A stretch of 64,000 bases of DNA from Motacilla alba alba (taxonomy: Eukaryota; Chordata; Aves; Passeriformes; Motacillidae), in assembly GCF_015832195.1 (NCBI RefSeq), contig NC_052046.1:35864911-35928910 (forward strand). Reading direction: 5' to 3'. Positions 50,372 through 62,238 of the stretch are shown one piece after another (positions within the stretch are counted from its first letter, which is position 1; each line of letters starts with the position of its first letter). The position numbers and the translations under genes are program-made. The notes under the pieces were generated by a model, which saw nothing but the letters and a program-made list of their open reading frames with translations, had not been told where the DNA came from and searched no databases.

Positions 50372-51986
50372 GTGAGTATTTTGGTTACTTTACCAACCAA
50401 AACCCCCTGAAATCCCTTTATTCAGCCTAGAGTACTAAGAGAAAGGTAAGTTATTGCTGCAATCTGTGCTTTGTGTAATAATACCAGAACAAATGATACC
50501 ACAAACAGGAAGGGAGAAGCAGAGAAACTTGCTGGACAAGATTCTCACATCCAATCTTCTTGTCCTTGGTTGCATCATAATTTATTGACAGAATTTTCAG
50601 CACATACTTCAAAAGATTACAATCAGTGCTTAGTTCAAAGGCGGGGAAAATAGCTGAGGTGCTGCTCAAAAACACATACTGCAGGGAGAACCAAGAAAAG
50701 CAGGACATTGAGCTGAAGCACTGTTATATCTGGCTTCTTTTACTTCCAGTTTTGGGAACAATGGATTATTTTCATATTTCATTTTTATTTATTTTCATAT
50801 TTAATTTCTTTTTTTCAGTTATGCTCTCTAAACATTTCTTCAGGTGTTTGCAGTTTGTTCCTGTCACACCTGATTTAACTACGAAAAATAACTTTTGCAT
50901 AAAAATTGACCCTTCTTGGAACAGCGGCTGAATTCTTTTCCATTAAAATACATATTAAAATTAGAAAAATGTATTTTACAGCAGCATATTGAGGCCTATC
51001 ATTTTTACCCCAATGAGCTAGATTTAGACACAAGACACAGGACTGGCCATTCATTCAAACAGCACCACAGGCCCACAACTGCTCATACCTCCTCCAAACA
51101 TGTTTCCTCTGCATCCTTACATCCTTTTCCTTTCTGCCATATGAACACAACACTGCTCTGTCACCAGTTCATTCCTACTGCTTGTGCTCCCTCAACATCC
51201 ACCATAGCAAAATTATCTACCTGCCACAAACAGTACAGCTCACATCCCAATTAATCACTATAAGTCAAACGTTTTTAACCTCCACCTTGAGCCATGTGGG
51301 CATCAGTCCAGACCTCAAGTAGGACCCTGCAGCAGAGCAGCAGTTGCCATATGGTTGCAGTTTCATCTCCTGGTGCTGAGTGGCTGCAGAAGGCTACCAG
51401 GGTAGCAAGCTCAGCACACAGCCCTGACCTTGCCCCCAGTCTGAATGTCCCAGCCAGGCTGGGTTATTTTCCTTTACCAGCCATTACCATGACAGAAACC
51501 CTTCAGTAAAGAGTGGTTTCAACTAGAATTCAGTTTCTGCCTTTCTTCCACATGAAATATCATACAAATCACACACACATCCCCATGTCAGGCATTATTG
51601 TAATTTCAACCTTGTGAACCACTTTTCTGGCCTAGGCCAGAAGCAGACCCTGACTAAAATTTCTCCTGTCCTGAACATGTCCGCTCCAGACTATTTTTCT
51701 GCCTCTAGGAAAAGGAGTACTTATTGACCACTTTATTGCTGCTCTTACAAGCAGCTACCTTTATATGTAGACTGTTGAGGCAGACAGTTTTCCAGTTGAA
51801 TCTTTTGTCTGACACCTAAAAGAAGGAAAAAGTACTTAATTGTTGTCTAGAACAGAAGCAGATACAAGCTCATGCCATCTGGTGTTAGTGGAGCAATGAC
51901 TACACAATTGTGATCCTGGATTTGTCAGGGAGATACCACAGCTCGTTTGTTAATCTCCAGCAACAAACTATGTTCTTGTCTTACAG
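50372..51986 (+). other. SLC46A2: SLC46A2 intron 2
   Basis: A 1.6-kb phase-1 intron, GTGAGT at 50372 to TTGTCTTACAG at 51986. It is stop-rich non-coding sequence; the 112-codon frame near 50916-51254 has no family resemblance. Confidence 0.9.
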
Positions 51987-52143
51987 GTAAGGTGTTTGCC
52001 CTGCTGCAGCTGTCTTTAGTCACCACAGGAGTAGTGACATCTACAGTCTACAACAAGATCTATCAAAACACACTGGACTGGTACAGCGGCTTCTGCTTCA
52101 TTTTGTCTTTTCTAGTTGGCTGCCTGAGTCTCCTCCCTTTAAG
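51987..52143 (+). CDS. SLC46A2: SLC46A2 exon 3
   Basis: This 157-bp exon continues from the split Gly codon: GKVFALLQLSLVTTGVVTST, then VYNKIYQNTLDWYSG and a hydrophobic helix ending SLLPL. It matches the GKVF..LQLSL..TGVVTST.YNKIYQ signature of SLC46A2 and forms the last two membrane helices. The donor is TTAAG|GTAAGA at 52143/52144, phase 2. Confidence 0.95.
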
Positions 52144-53606
52144 GTAAGAAATGGGAAATATTTTGTTTAAAAAGACATGTTGTATTTTCTCTGTACTTCC
52201 TGATTCTAGGTCTAAAGTTTATAATACAGATAGGAAAGAATTTTAAAAAGAAAACAACACCTCCCCCAATTGTATTAAAAAGAAGAGGAAAAAACCAAAC
52301 TTGCAGAAATGAAGTGACAAATATCAAGAAGATTCAAAGAATGAAAGTTGCAATGTCTAGCCAGTGCTTTTTAAATCTTTTTTTTGTTTAATGTAACATG
52401 AATTGCTGTAGGAAGAGTGTTTGGCAGTTTAACAGCTAATAATCCCAGGGGACAAAGCATTCACACAAATGTAAGTGTTTGGTACTGTGAAAATAGTAGT
52501 AAGTAGAATGAAGGAATAACCCTACACAAAATAAAATTTTCTTTAAAAATTCCATTATATGTTACTTACCCATTGAGACAGAAGAGAATAATCTGAGTCT
52601 CCCTCAAATGTTTCAAAGAAAAACCATTACCACAGTGAAAAAAAAGATTACTTTTCTGGTCCATTGAATTTGCCCAACTGTACCACCATGAAGTGACTGA
52701 GAGGTACAATTTCATTAACAATTTTTAAGCACAAAACCAGCTTAATTTGCAGAGAGAAAGCTGAAACAACCCCTCCACCTACTTTTACAGAATTTTTGAA
52801 GGATCTCCCTCCAAATCTCACTTTGTCCATTACAGCCTCCCCAAGACTCTCCAGCTTGTTGCTTTCCTAGAAAGGAGCAAGATTCTCTCTGTATAAAGTA
52901 AACTGTGATAATGTCAGTATTTAATCCATGTAACAACATCATCATTCACATGTAAGGCATGCACTGGATAGGCTAATGCCTGATTCCAGGAAAAATTCTT
53001 GCCTAGCTCTGCTGTAGTTTAAACAAAATACAGTAGTACAAAGTCTAAAAGCACTATGTATACTGACTTCAGCTGCGCCACCAAGACAGGAAGCAGATCC
53101 TGTAAGGAAAGCTCCTCCACCACCACCTCTGTTTTATCCAGAGCACCAAAGGCTTTCTGGCCTTGTGAATGCATTTGACAATCAGTGTCTTCAGGACTAC
53201 TAGTGTGGGGAAGGCTACTTCCTACTCATCATTCCCCTGGCTCTGCTTTCCTCCTCAGATCTTCCAGACACGAAAAACTTCTTCCTTATGTGCAGCCCTC
53301 TCTCTAACAGCCCTCTCTCTCTTTCTTACATGCAGCCCTCTGCTAGCTACTGAAATGCTTTTTAATATAGGTTCCAAATAGAAATACCATTATCAGGGTT
53401 ATTAAAGTGAAGGATGACAGATAGTGCCAATGTCACTGAATGTACACAAGAGAGGCTGGCAGACCATTGAGTAGAAAGCCATTAGCATGCAGCCAGCTCC
53501 AGATACCCCAGCAAAGTTTAAGACATAGATGTAGAAAGAGCAAACTGCAGTTTGAGAAGGTAGTTTGCAAATGCTTATTATCTGCATTTTTTATTGTTCT
53601 TTACAG
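52144..53606 (+). other. SLC46A2: SLC46A2 intron 3
   Basis: A 1.46-kb phase-2 intron, GTAAGA at 52144 to TTCTTTACAG at 53606. It contains a small imperfect direct repeat around GCAGCCCTCT (about 53291-53342). Nothing else was recognised. Confidence 0.9.
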
Positions 53607-53664
53607 CTTTGTGGCCATCAAACAACGGTCAACCACTGGCTCCCTTGAGATTCTGACTGAGTAG
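53607..53664 (+). CDS. SLC46A2: SLC46A2 exon 4 (C-terminal tail)
   Basis: The final 58 bp complete a split Ser codon and encode SFVAIKQRSTTGSLEILTE, then TAG at 53662-53664. The human tail has the same architecture (S-x-V-A-x-K-Q then a short polar end), which confirms the splice choice. The four exons sum to 1359 bp, that is 452 codons plus stop, uninterrupted, so the gene appears intact. Confidence 0.92.
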
Positions 53665-54260
53665 CAGAGACATCTCCTGGTTGTTATCATTAGTCCCTAC
53701 CAACACAACAGGATACGTAGCATTTTTATTTCCACTTCACAGCATGCCACAACCTCTCAGCCACTAAGCTCGCCCAGGAAGAGATGTTTGCCTTGTTATT
53801 TCTGCAGCATGCACCCCATCTTGCAGAGTATGTCTATTAGCTATTGCACACCAGCAGTCCTCAGAGCATTCTGCTCTTTGCTACACTGGTCAGCAATACC
53901 AGAGAGGCACAAGGATACAGGCTAGAAATGAAAATGGCATTTCTAGACACATTGCTCAGAGTGGAAGCAGAAAGCAGAGGATGAGTTTTCTATTAGTTCC
54001 TTCTTGTTTGTTCATTCAGAAATCTCGGGTCAGTTCTGTGACTTTGGATGATGAAACAGGGCTGCAAGCCACATGCCATGTGCACAGGTTGATCAGCAGG
54101 ACACACCGGCTCTCCACCTCCTGCAGATGTTATCAGCCCAGCCAATTAATGTTATGTACAAGACCATTAAATAGAGAAATAACACCATAAAAATATGTAA
54201 GATTAACAGAATTTTAGTAATCCCTACAATAAAACACCCCTGAACAGATGTTCATGTCCC
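53665..54260 (+). other. SLC46A2: Probable SLC46A2 3' UTR with polyadenylation signal
   Basis: The first AATAAA after the stop on the coding strand is at 54228-54233, followed within 30 bases by a TGT-containing stretch (GATGTTCATGTCCCTG) that could act as the downstream element. This would give a 3' UTR of about 0.6 kb. The end is inferred. Confidence 0.45.
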
Positions 54261-55004
54261 TGATTTCAGGGAAAATGGCACATTATCCCTGGACAGTGCT
54301 TCAACAGAGCTCATGTGAGGACTAAGACTCAAGAGCTAATGCTGTTTCAGCTCACACCACCACGATGTGCTACTCTTGTCACAGGTTAAGAACAGCTAAG
54401 TGCAGCACAAAGTTGCTACAGAATTTATGGAGGTGTAGGGACACTTATACCATGTAACAGAAACCGTGTTACCTCAGTTTTTATCTGGGTTAGAAAGGAA
54501 CCCCATAAAATACAGCAACTAGCATTAGATGATGTCTCATAAATCCAAACATGAGTCAAAAGTGTGGCATGTCTCACAAGGATGTGTCTGCTTACATGCT
54601 AATTGGACTAAGAAGGATTAAGCGGCTTCCAAGGTCCTGGACTAAGTAAAGGGTAAGTTAAAAGCCCTTAAATAACTGAAATAATCTGGAGGCAAATCAG
54701 GCAGCTTCAGTTTGAGCCAGGGGTATAGCAAGCAGAAGTTCGTTCATCATTACACAATCCCTTCCTCTGAGGAAGCTGCTGTCACCCTGTAGCCCCCATC
54801 CATCCCCCCTGCCCCTCCAATCTTTCCTCAGCTCCTTCACTTTCAGTACCAGAAGTAATGCAACAACAGGTCAGATGATACCTATTTAGATCAACTGTGG
54901 AAGAAGATTTTAGGGGAAGGGTATTTCTGCAGTAAGACAGTGAGCTGCTTAGCAAAATAAGCACATGCATCATTTCACCAGTGAAGAACGCAAAAAAATG
55001 AAAC

Positions 55005-55044
55005 TTTATTCTAAGTAAAGGAGTCATCTTTTAATACATTTATT
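55005..55044 (-). promoter_or_regulatory. SNX30: Candidate terminal polyadenylation signals of SNX30
   Basis: Read on the - strand, AATAAA occurs at 55044-55039 and again at 55010-55005. A T-rich stretch follows 3' on that strand (complement of the A run at 54992-54998). This tandem arrangement is what a vertebrate terminal poly(A) region looks like and would end SNX30 near 54980, leaving about 0.7 kb to the SLC46A2 signal on the other strand. Confidence 0.45.
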
Positions 55045-58000
55045 GGTCCATTCCATTAAATTAATTGAGGTAAACAAGTGGTGCATTTTTTAAAAAAATG
55101 TACACAGTAATAGAGAATTACAAACAGTTTTACCTCAAAGCATTTTTCTCCATCAATACTAGCTCCACAGTAAACAATGCACAAAGTATATTTAAAGAGA
55201 TATATGAAAGGGTATAGAGACATGCCAGCACCAGAAGGCAAGACAACATTTCCGAGCCTGTGAGTCTGAACAACAGCATAGTTGTCAGATTTGACTAAGT
55301 ACAGGAAGCAAAAGCCTCCTTCTCATTTTTACATTGTTTACTAGCTAATTCACACAGAAATGAGTATTTTCACAGCTTTCATTTTGTATTTTAAAGGTAT
55401 GAACAGTGACTCTAGTTCTGGTGAGTGGGTTTATAGAGTGAAAGCAGAAAAGTCTCAACAAGGAACCAGCACCGTTTGGTCCCCATCACTGACAACTTCA
55501 ACACAGTGTGTGTGAAGCTCACAGCCAGCTTGTCTTCATCTGCGTGGCACAACTCTCCAGACCTTAGGGAGGTAAAGAGGGACAGAGGCACAGAGAAGCG
55601 AGAACAAGGACGGTGCTTCTTTATTTTTGTATTCTGTAGACAAAAGCCCTTTGGCTCTTATTGTAAGACTGGCCCTCAGCAACCTGTCTCCTTGTGCACT
55701 GGCCACAATGCTGCAGCTTGATCTGAAGGGATGGATACATATCCCAGCACCAGGGTTAAGGAAACGGTTTAGCTTCAAAGCATAGAATACCAAGACCTTC
55801 AAAGTAGTCTAGGACAGTGACTAGCCTTGTCTTAACATGCCATTTACATAAGCGTGATCTACTTATACCTCTTTGGAAAGCTCATTATTTTCTGCAAATT
55901 TACTGTGCTTTAGGCATGCAACATTAAAACTTGTCCTGTTCATTACTAAGTACTTCTACAAGTCAGATACTTCAGCTAAGCACAGAAATAAGCACTGCCA
56001 TTTTTGTTTGTAAATTGGTTCAACAGAACTGCCAAAAAGTTTTAAATACCACATTCAGTCTGCCAGAAGGCAAGTTTATTCCTGTGATTCCATTTTACTT
56101 CACAAGAGGAAAAAAAAACCCCAACATGTAGTAGCAACTTGCCTGTCTTTAAAAAAAGTCCTGATTTTCCCTATGTGTTGTTGTAGTAAAAGTTCATATA
56201 CCCAAGGAAAGAATGTTCTACCTTCGGAATTTAAGATGACAGAACATCTAATGAGCTAATTTAGTCTATACAATTTTGTCCAGTGATAATCAGGACAAGG
56301 ACTTTCAACAGTCTGCAACAATAATCAGAATGATGTCCAGTTAAACTGTGCAAGTTTTAACAAAAGCACGGCTCCTGTTAAAATAATGAACTGTCCCTCC
56401 TATCTGGGAAAGAATTATTTTGCACCCTTGCATCTGCAGGACTGACACCTGAAGAAATGTGTCATGAACAGGCTATGCAGGGCCACTGCTTCAAGGCTAC
56501 TGCACAGTGCCTCCACAGAACTGTCTCTGCCACTCCTGCTTTGTTTCTATCAGTTATTCCACTACTTTATTTTCAGGACAAGTTTTAGTGCAGTAAAAAT
56601 CCAAGTAGATTTCAGTGAAGAATCATATTTTATTCTTTAATATAACTCACACCAAAACTGCTTGTGTCTTCAGGGCTACACACCTTTTCATTTTTCAATG
56701 TATACCTGAAAAAGCCATGATGTATTAACATCTATGTTTATTGCAAGATTTAGATCCTGATAAAAATATACGTGGATATCTTAGAATAGAAACATAGAGC
56801 TCAGTGCCTGCTTTATTATGCTGGTGCTACTTAAGAGAAGAAACAAACACCACAGAAACTATACAGAAGTAACTGGGCAGCAGTGAATTATGCATCTGCT
56901 GAGAGGGCCTGGCCCAGGCTATGGATTATGAGGAAAACTGGGCTGATTTAAGGACTGCTGAAAGAACCACATTTTGAACAGGCTCATAAAAAGGGCACCA
57001 ACTACTTTCAGTGTCATTTTGGTGCACATGCAGAGAGTCATCTTCAGTGACTTAACACTCAACAAATTACTCAAAAGATGAAGCTCCTGCACTATTTCTG
57101 CTTCCCTTTACCAAAATCTTCTGTTTCTCTCAGGGGAGTGTAGACTATCTAAAGTAAAGACTTTCATTCTATAAGGACTACAGGATAACATTTTAAGAGT
57201 TTCACTGTCAGTTCAGGACTCAACCTCCTTCTAACAGTATTTATGTAATACAAGTGTCACTCTGCACATGTTACAGGAATTTCCTGCTACTTTTGTGCTT
57301 TTCCTGACTGGCATGGCTGCCCCCAATTATCACAGTCAGGATCCTACCCACACCTCACCCACAGCCTTTCCCTCAGTCACCTTGTGATTTACAACAGCTC
57401 TTCATCAGAAGAGTCCACAGTCTGCAGGAACTGAGACCTATCTATGCACACCCTTATTACACCACAGCAATTCTTGCAGAGGATTTCTCCTTTGAATGTC
57501 AAGTTTTACTTCCCTTGTAAGAGCTTAAGAGGTTTTGGTCCAGATCACGTAAGATAGCTTAATCTTCAGCAGCTCCAGCCTCAACAGTTACATGCTGATT
57601 TGAACTTCACTTGGTACTCTCCACTGTCCATTATGCTTCTCTTGAACAGCTGTGATGTTAATTGGTGAACTCCCCAGAAGCAACACACACTTCAGTTTGA
57701 CATAAAGCAAAGCAGGAAGAGTCCCTTAGTGTTGTAAGGCATCAGATGAAACCACCTGTAGGAAAAAAAATCACCATTCTTTCTACTCATCTTGTGCTGT
57801 TTGTTTTAATAAGATGGTGGGAAGACTGACTAAATATTAGTTCCAAATATATTTTGCTTCAGTCCCAGTGATGTTGTAGAGTCAACTACAAAATTCCATT
57901 TATTCCACATTCTTTTTGAACTAATTCAAAAAGCATGTTGATCTTTCTTTGTGGAAAATGGGGAAGACTGTAACCCTGAAGGACAGACTGTTGGACAGTA

Positions 58001-59446
58001 TGCAAGTGCTTATTCTAGATTGCTTCAAGATGATCCCCTTAAGTACTTCCCCTGAACAAGAGGAGTCTGTGATTCTGAACCTAACAGTAACTAAAACCAA
58101 AGTTCTCATTTACACCAAAAAGTGCATATTGACAAACTGATTTTAAAACAAGAAACATAGTTTGTTTAGTACCACAGAGTTGTCAATGAAGGCTGAGCCA
58201 AAAAGAAAAATTTCTTAAAATGTCTTATATTTTACTTTTTCATGCAGAGAGCACCATCTCATTAGCCTGACAGCTACCACAGTGCTGTAATAACTCATCT
58301 TGAGAGTTCCATAAAGCCACCAGGGTGAGAAGGGTGGCTGCATGTTCAGTTGGTGTTTATAAAGGAATAAATTCCAAATCAGACTAGTACCTGGTGGGTT
58401 GTTACAGGAGAACAGAGAAGTTGCACAAAATCAGTCACTGCTCACATTCTTTGCAAGAACATTGCCAGAGAACAAGTAATCACTCCAATTTATCAGTAAG
58501 CACAGAGTTATTTATTGCCCTAAATCCCAGTATTACACTCATATGAGTCCCAACCCCCCTTACTAGGATGGTTAAATCACACCAGCATTCCTAAGGCCAT
58601 TAACACCAAGCAGGCATTTACTTGAGGTTGGACTGCAAGATCAAGGACAAAAAAGGGACTTGCAGAAGCAGCTGCAATTCTAAAGGCCAACAGAAAGTAC
58701 TAAGAAAATAGATCCGTAACAAAGGTAGTCCTAAATGACTTGCCATGTGGTTCAGCAGAGACAGGTATGCACCTAACAGGGTACCCATCTATCCCCCACC
58801 AACCCATTTAAGGCAAGTTTCACACACTCTGATGCTTGGTGGAAAGAAGCATTTAACACCTTTTGGCTTTTGGCTGCTGTAAAGAAAGCATGGGGAAAGA
58901 AAAAGAGTTCTACTTTTACTACAGCAGGCATCTTAGGTGACCAAGCCTCAAGTGGCTCTAGTAAAACCCATTTATAAAGCATGGTGTAAGAGATCTCCAC
59001 CACGCAACTTCCAGAGCTAGCTTTGGAAAATTAAAGACTCATACTTCCTCCTCCATTCCCACAACCTGTGAAAGGCGCAGTCCAACTCATTCCTGCAGCT
59101 AGGCTGGTTTTGATCCCCAAGTCAGTCACAAGTACACTTCAGTCAACTGACATTACTTCATAATCACCAAGGTAAACAAAGATACTCAGTATGAACCAAC
59201 AGCATGCCACACTCACAAAAACCACAGTTCATGCTTCCATCACCAGCTATCTGCAGCTGGTGTTGGTATGGTCTGTCTAGAACCAGCCTGACTCCCAGAC
59301 AGAAAAGTCTACAGAGACCACTTCATCCAGAGGAGGGAGCACACGGGTGGTAGCAAAACAGAAAATACCCTTTCCCAGCCTTTCCTTGTCCAGGATAAGG
59401 AAAAAGGGATAAGGATTGGTTAGGGAGTACTATATCACAGAAATAC

Positions 59447-59467
59447 TTTTTTTTTTTTTTTTTTTTT
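59447..59467. repeat. Poly(T) run of 21, read as A21 in SNX30 sense
   Basis: An uninterrupted run of 21 T on the + strand. In SNX30 transcripts it would be a genomically encoded A tract about 400 bases after the stop codon. Confidence 0.97.
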
Positions 59468-59861
59468 AAGCAAACAAAACAGAATGGTAATAAAGATGTC
59501 ATTTGGCACCTTGCAGTAGAGTTTTATTTTCATCTTTTTAGTGTTCCACTCATCAGTTCCTTCCAGACTAGAGAGGTAAATTTTATCAAGATCCCCATGC
59601 ACTTTCTCTGTGAACCCCAATCACTCCACAGAATAAAGAAGGAACCATTCAAGATAACTCAAAAAAGATGAAACATACCCCAGTTCAAACACAAAAACTG
59701 AGGAACAAAAATTCAAATAGGCTGGAACAGATACTCTGAAAAACTAAGTGCAGCTGTCATCTGTCATTTCAGTGAACTTAACAAAAAGAGTCCTCCATAC
59801 GATTCCAGTATGACTAGTGGTACTGAGCACAGAAGTGCTAGACTGTCCAAGAAGGTACTTC

Positions 59862-59921
59862 TTATTTGGTCTCTGGCTTGTCTTGCAATAGTGGTATAAT
59901 TGACTCCCACGCCGTAAGGCA
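59862..59921 (-). CDS. SNX30: SNX30 terminal coding exon
   Basis: On the - strand, the acceptor TTTCTTTCTTCAG precedes TGC at 59921. Nineteen codons (CLTAWESIIPLLQDKPETK) end at TAA (59864-59862). This is the C-terminal end of the BAR domain region of sorting nexin 30, where the human protein reads CL-x-AWESIIPLLQ-x-K-x-x-x-K. Phase 0 joins the upstream exon to give YYEKCLTAWES, as expected. SNX30 is an endosomal PX-BAR protein that pairs with SNX4 in recycling and autophagy-related traffic. Confidence 0.95.
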   Translation of the reverse strand, partial: CLTAWESIIPLLQDKPETK

Positions 59922-60850
59922 CTGAAGAAAGAAAGATTTACAAAATTTAATTTATATCAGTTCATGTAACTTCTGACCAATCATTCCAGACCAACAGCAT
60001 GCAAGTTGAAGAAAAGTTATGTGGGTCTTTATTGGATTATTATAGAAGGAGGAAAAAAACCCAGAATGTCAAACAACAAGGAAATGTTAGAATAGCTGGA
60101 CCTTCCAAACAAGTTCAACAAATTCAAGTCTTCCAAACTCATCAGCTGGCCCAAGCCCTTAAAAATCTTCAGAACACCCAGGACTTCTAAATATTAACCT
60201 AGATTTTTCTAAACTGAACAATACCACAGCTTTCAGCTATGCAGATGAACTGTTTTGAGTAGAAACGTACATCTTTGTGGCGTGACTGTGGGTGAAGGCT
60301 GATTTGGACACAATGGCAGTTATCACAGACTACCTCCAGCAATCTTATTTGAAAGAAAACATGCATTTAGGGAAGTTAATTCTGAGACACAGTGTATTCC
60401 AGTATGGCTCTGGGACTCAACTCCAGTACAGGAAGAACTGGTAGTGCCTGGTATAGTAAACTGTAAGTGTAGCTTCTGGGTTATTAGAAAGCCACTCCAG
60501 GCTTTGGAATCGTTTTCCTGGACACATACACTTACTACAGTCCTTGTACTGTGTGCTGTTACTGTCTTTAAACCACGTAGAGCCCAGAAGTCAAACTGGG
60601 CAAATGCAGACTGTGGAATCCAAATTATTAAATGCTGAAAATGGGAAAACTCATCAGCAGCTCTTATATCCACAAGTCATTGTTGACAGACATCCTCCTT
60701 CTAACCCTGCTGATTGTACTGCAGATGAGTAGAGTACTTCTAGTTGTGTACCCTGAAGTGACTGGACATTTTCTTACCAAAAAACCTTCCTTGCTAAAAG
60801 CAAAACTAATGTACAGATCTAACTGTCAACTGCAGAGGAACTACTGGATG

Positions 60851-60911
60851 TTCAGTGAAGTCTCTAATAACCCCCTCCACAGGGAGAGGGGTTATTAGAG
60901 ACGTCACTGAA
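60851..60911. repeat. Near-perfect hairpin, 24-bp stem with 13-base loop
   Basis: Left arm 60851-60874 begins TTCAGTGAAGTCTCTAATAA and ends CCCC. Right arm 60888-60911 is its reverse complement except at one position (A in the left arm; the right arm calls for C). The loop is 60875-60887. The whole element is 61 bases, the size of a compact pre-miRNA. It is inside the last SNX30 intron. Confidence 0.95.
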
Positions 60912-61138
60912 CTGAGAGACCAGGGTGAAGGAGTTCTGTGTGAGCAGTTATGAACTGTGATTGGAAGGGGAAAAGGTACTGCATTCTAATATTACATGGA
61001 GAGATAATCTAGCACAGGAAGAAGCTCGTAAAGTAGATGTGTAAAAATGAACAGACAAGATGAAGTATAGTTTACTAGGCAGTGCATAAGCCTAGTAGTT
61101 CTAGAAATTTTTAATATTTCGTAAATATTTAACACACC

Positions 61139-61454
61139 TAAAGGGGGCTTATGAGAAAGTTGGATGAGGACTTTTTACAAGGGCTTGTGGTGATAGGACA
61201 AAGGACAAGTGCTTTAAACTGGAAGAGGGCAGGTTTAGATTAGACAATTAGGAAGAAATTATTTACTTTTAGGATAAGAAAACACTGGAACACCTTGCCC
61301 TGAGAAGCTGTGGATGCTCCATCTCTGGAAGTGTTTTTGGTTCATGCTGGATGGGGCTCTGAAACACCTACTCTAGTGAAAGGCATCCCTGCCTCTAGCA
61401 GGAGGTTGACACTTGACCTCTAAGGTCCCTTCCAAACCATTCTGTGATCTATGG
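61139..61454 (+). mobile_element. CR1 LINE, 3'-end fragment
   Basis: About 315 bp resemble the 3' untranslated end of avian CR1 retrotransposons on the + strand. Recognisable segments in order are AAGGGGGCTTATGAGAAAG, TGTGGTGATAGGACAAAGGA, GGTTTAGATTAGACAATTAG, GGAAGAAATTATTTACTTTT, AACACTGGAACACCTTGCCC, GCTGTGGATGCTCCATCTCT, GGATGGGGCTCTG and AAGGTCCCTTCCA. It ends in the degenerate octamer tail ATTCTGTGATCTATGG, typical of CR1, which ends in short octamer repeats rather than poly(A). It is 5'-truncated, as most copies are, and diverged from consensus, so it is old and inactive. Confidence 0.93.
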
Positions 61455-62085
61455 TATCAACCACTGCATTGAGCTGCATTGTTCTAGCACAAAGGAAAAT
61501 TAAATTGGAAGCATATGCAGTTAAATTGCAAGTTAATAATGCAAGTAATTAAAATAAAAAAATCTAACACTAAACCTCAGGTACAAATGCACCAACTGAA
61601 AAAGAGCAGAGGCTAGGTATTTTCAGGACTAATATACAAGGGACAGAACTATGCACAAAGGGACAGGGATTAGAATAACTTATACATAGGAGATGTAATC
61701 TATATATGAGTCTGTGGACGTGCATTAACTCATCTAGTTTTGTTCAGAAAAGGCAGAATCAAGGGATATTTCTACTCTGGTAGTATTACTAGCACATGCA
61801 ATTCTGGAGGTATTTTTTTCATCACTACTGCTGCTGCTCAGTAATTTGTTCAATCCAAAAGTGCAAAACAGACAAGCATGCATGATAAAATGCTGTTAGA
61901 GTGCTGACTTGCAAAAGTCTTACAGAGTTCACTTGATCACAACTTCCAACTCTGACAAAGAGCAGCTTCAGATGTCTAATATTCTTCTCTTCAAGACAGT
62001 GTGAAGATTTCCTGAAGAATTATCACCATTTCAGAGGAAAATAAACTACTCTTACTCCTGCCAGTGCTCCAACAGTGACACATAC

Positions 62086-62238
62086 CTTCTCATAGTACTG
62101 GATGTTTTTATCTGCCATCCCCATGAGTAGCTGCCTAAAGTCTTGTCTTTTGTTGTTCTGCCATCTCTCCATATCTGCTTTCAGGTCAGCATTGAAACAT
62201 TCTACTCGGTCTTGACATTTCTCAACATCTGCGGGTAC
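62086..62238 (-). CDS. SNX30: SNX30 penultimate exon in this window (BAR domain)
   Basis: A 153-bp, 51-codon exon on the - strand, phase 0 at both ends. It begins [20 protein letters not shown] and ends [11 protein letters not shown], with [20 protein letters not shown] between. These are characteristic of sorting nexin 30; its paralogue SNX7 differs at many of these positions. The segment is part of the C-terminal BAR domain helix bundle that dimerises and bends membranes. The acceptor is TTTTTCTGCAG before 62238 and the donor AAG|GTATG at 62086/62085. Upstream exons (PX domain, rest of BAR) lie beyond the window. Confidence 0.96.

Larger units (their letters stand above)
55000..59861 (-). 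other. SNX30: Probable long 3' UTR of SNX30
   Basis: No coding exon is visible on either strand across 4.9 kb downstream of the SNX30 stop. A long 3' UTR is typical of this gene in other vertebrates, and the signals at 55005-55044 are suitable ends. A closer AATAAA (- strand, 59528-59523) could end a short form about 340 bases after the stop. A genomically encoded A21 (T21 at 59447-59467 on +) lies just beyond it. The UTR assignment is inference from position. Confidence 0.45.
59922..62085 (-). other. SNX30: Last SNX30 intron
   Basis: A 2.2-kb phase-0 intron on the - strand (donor GTATG at 62085-62081, acceptor CAG at 59924-59922). It contains a CR1 3' end (61139-61454) in the antisense orientation relative to SNX30 and a 24-bp near-perfect hairpin (60851-60911). 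Open frames here match no protein. Confidence 0.9.
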
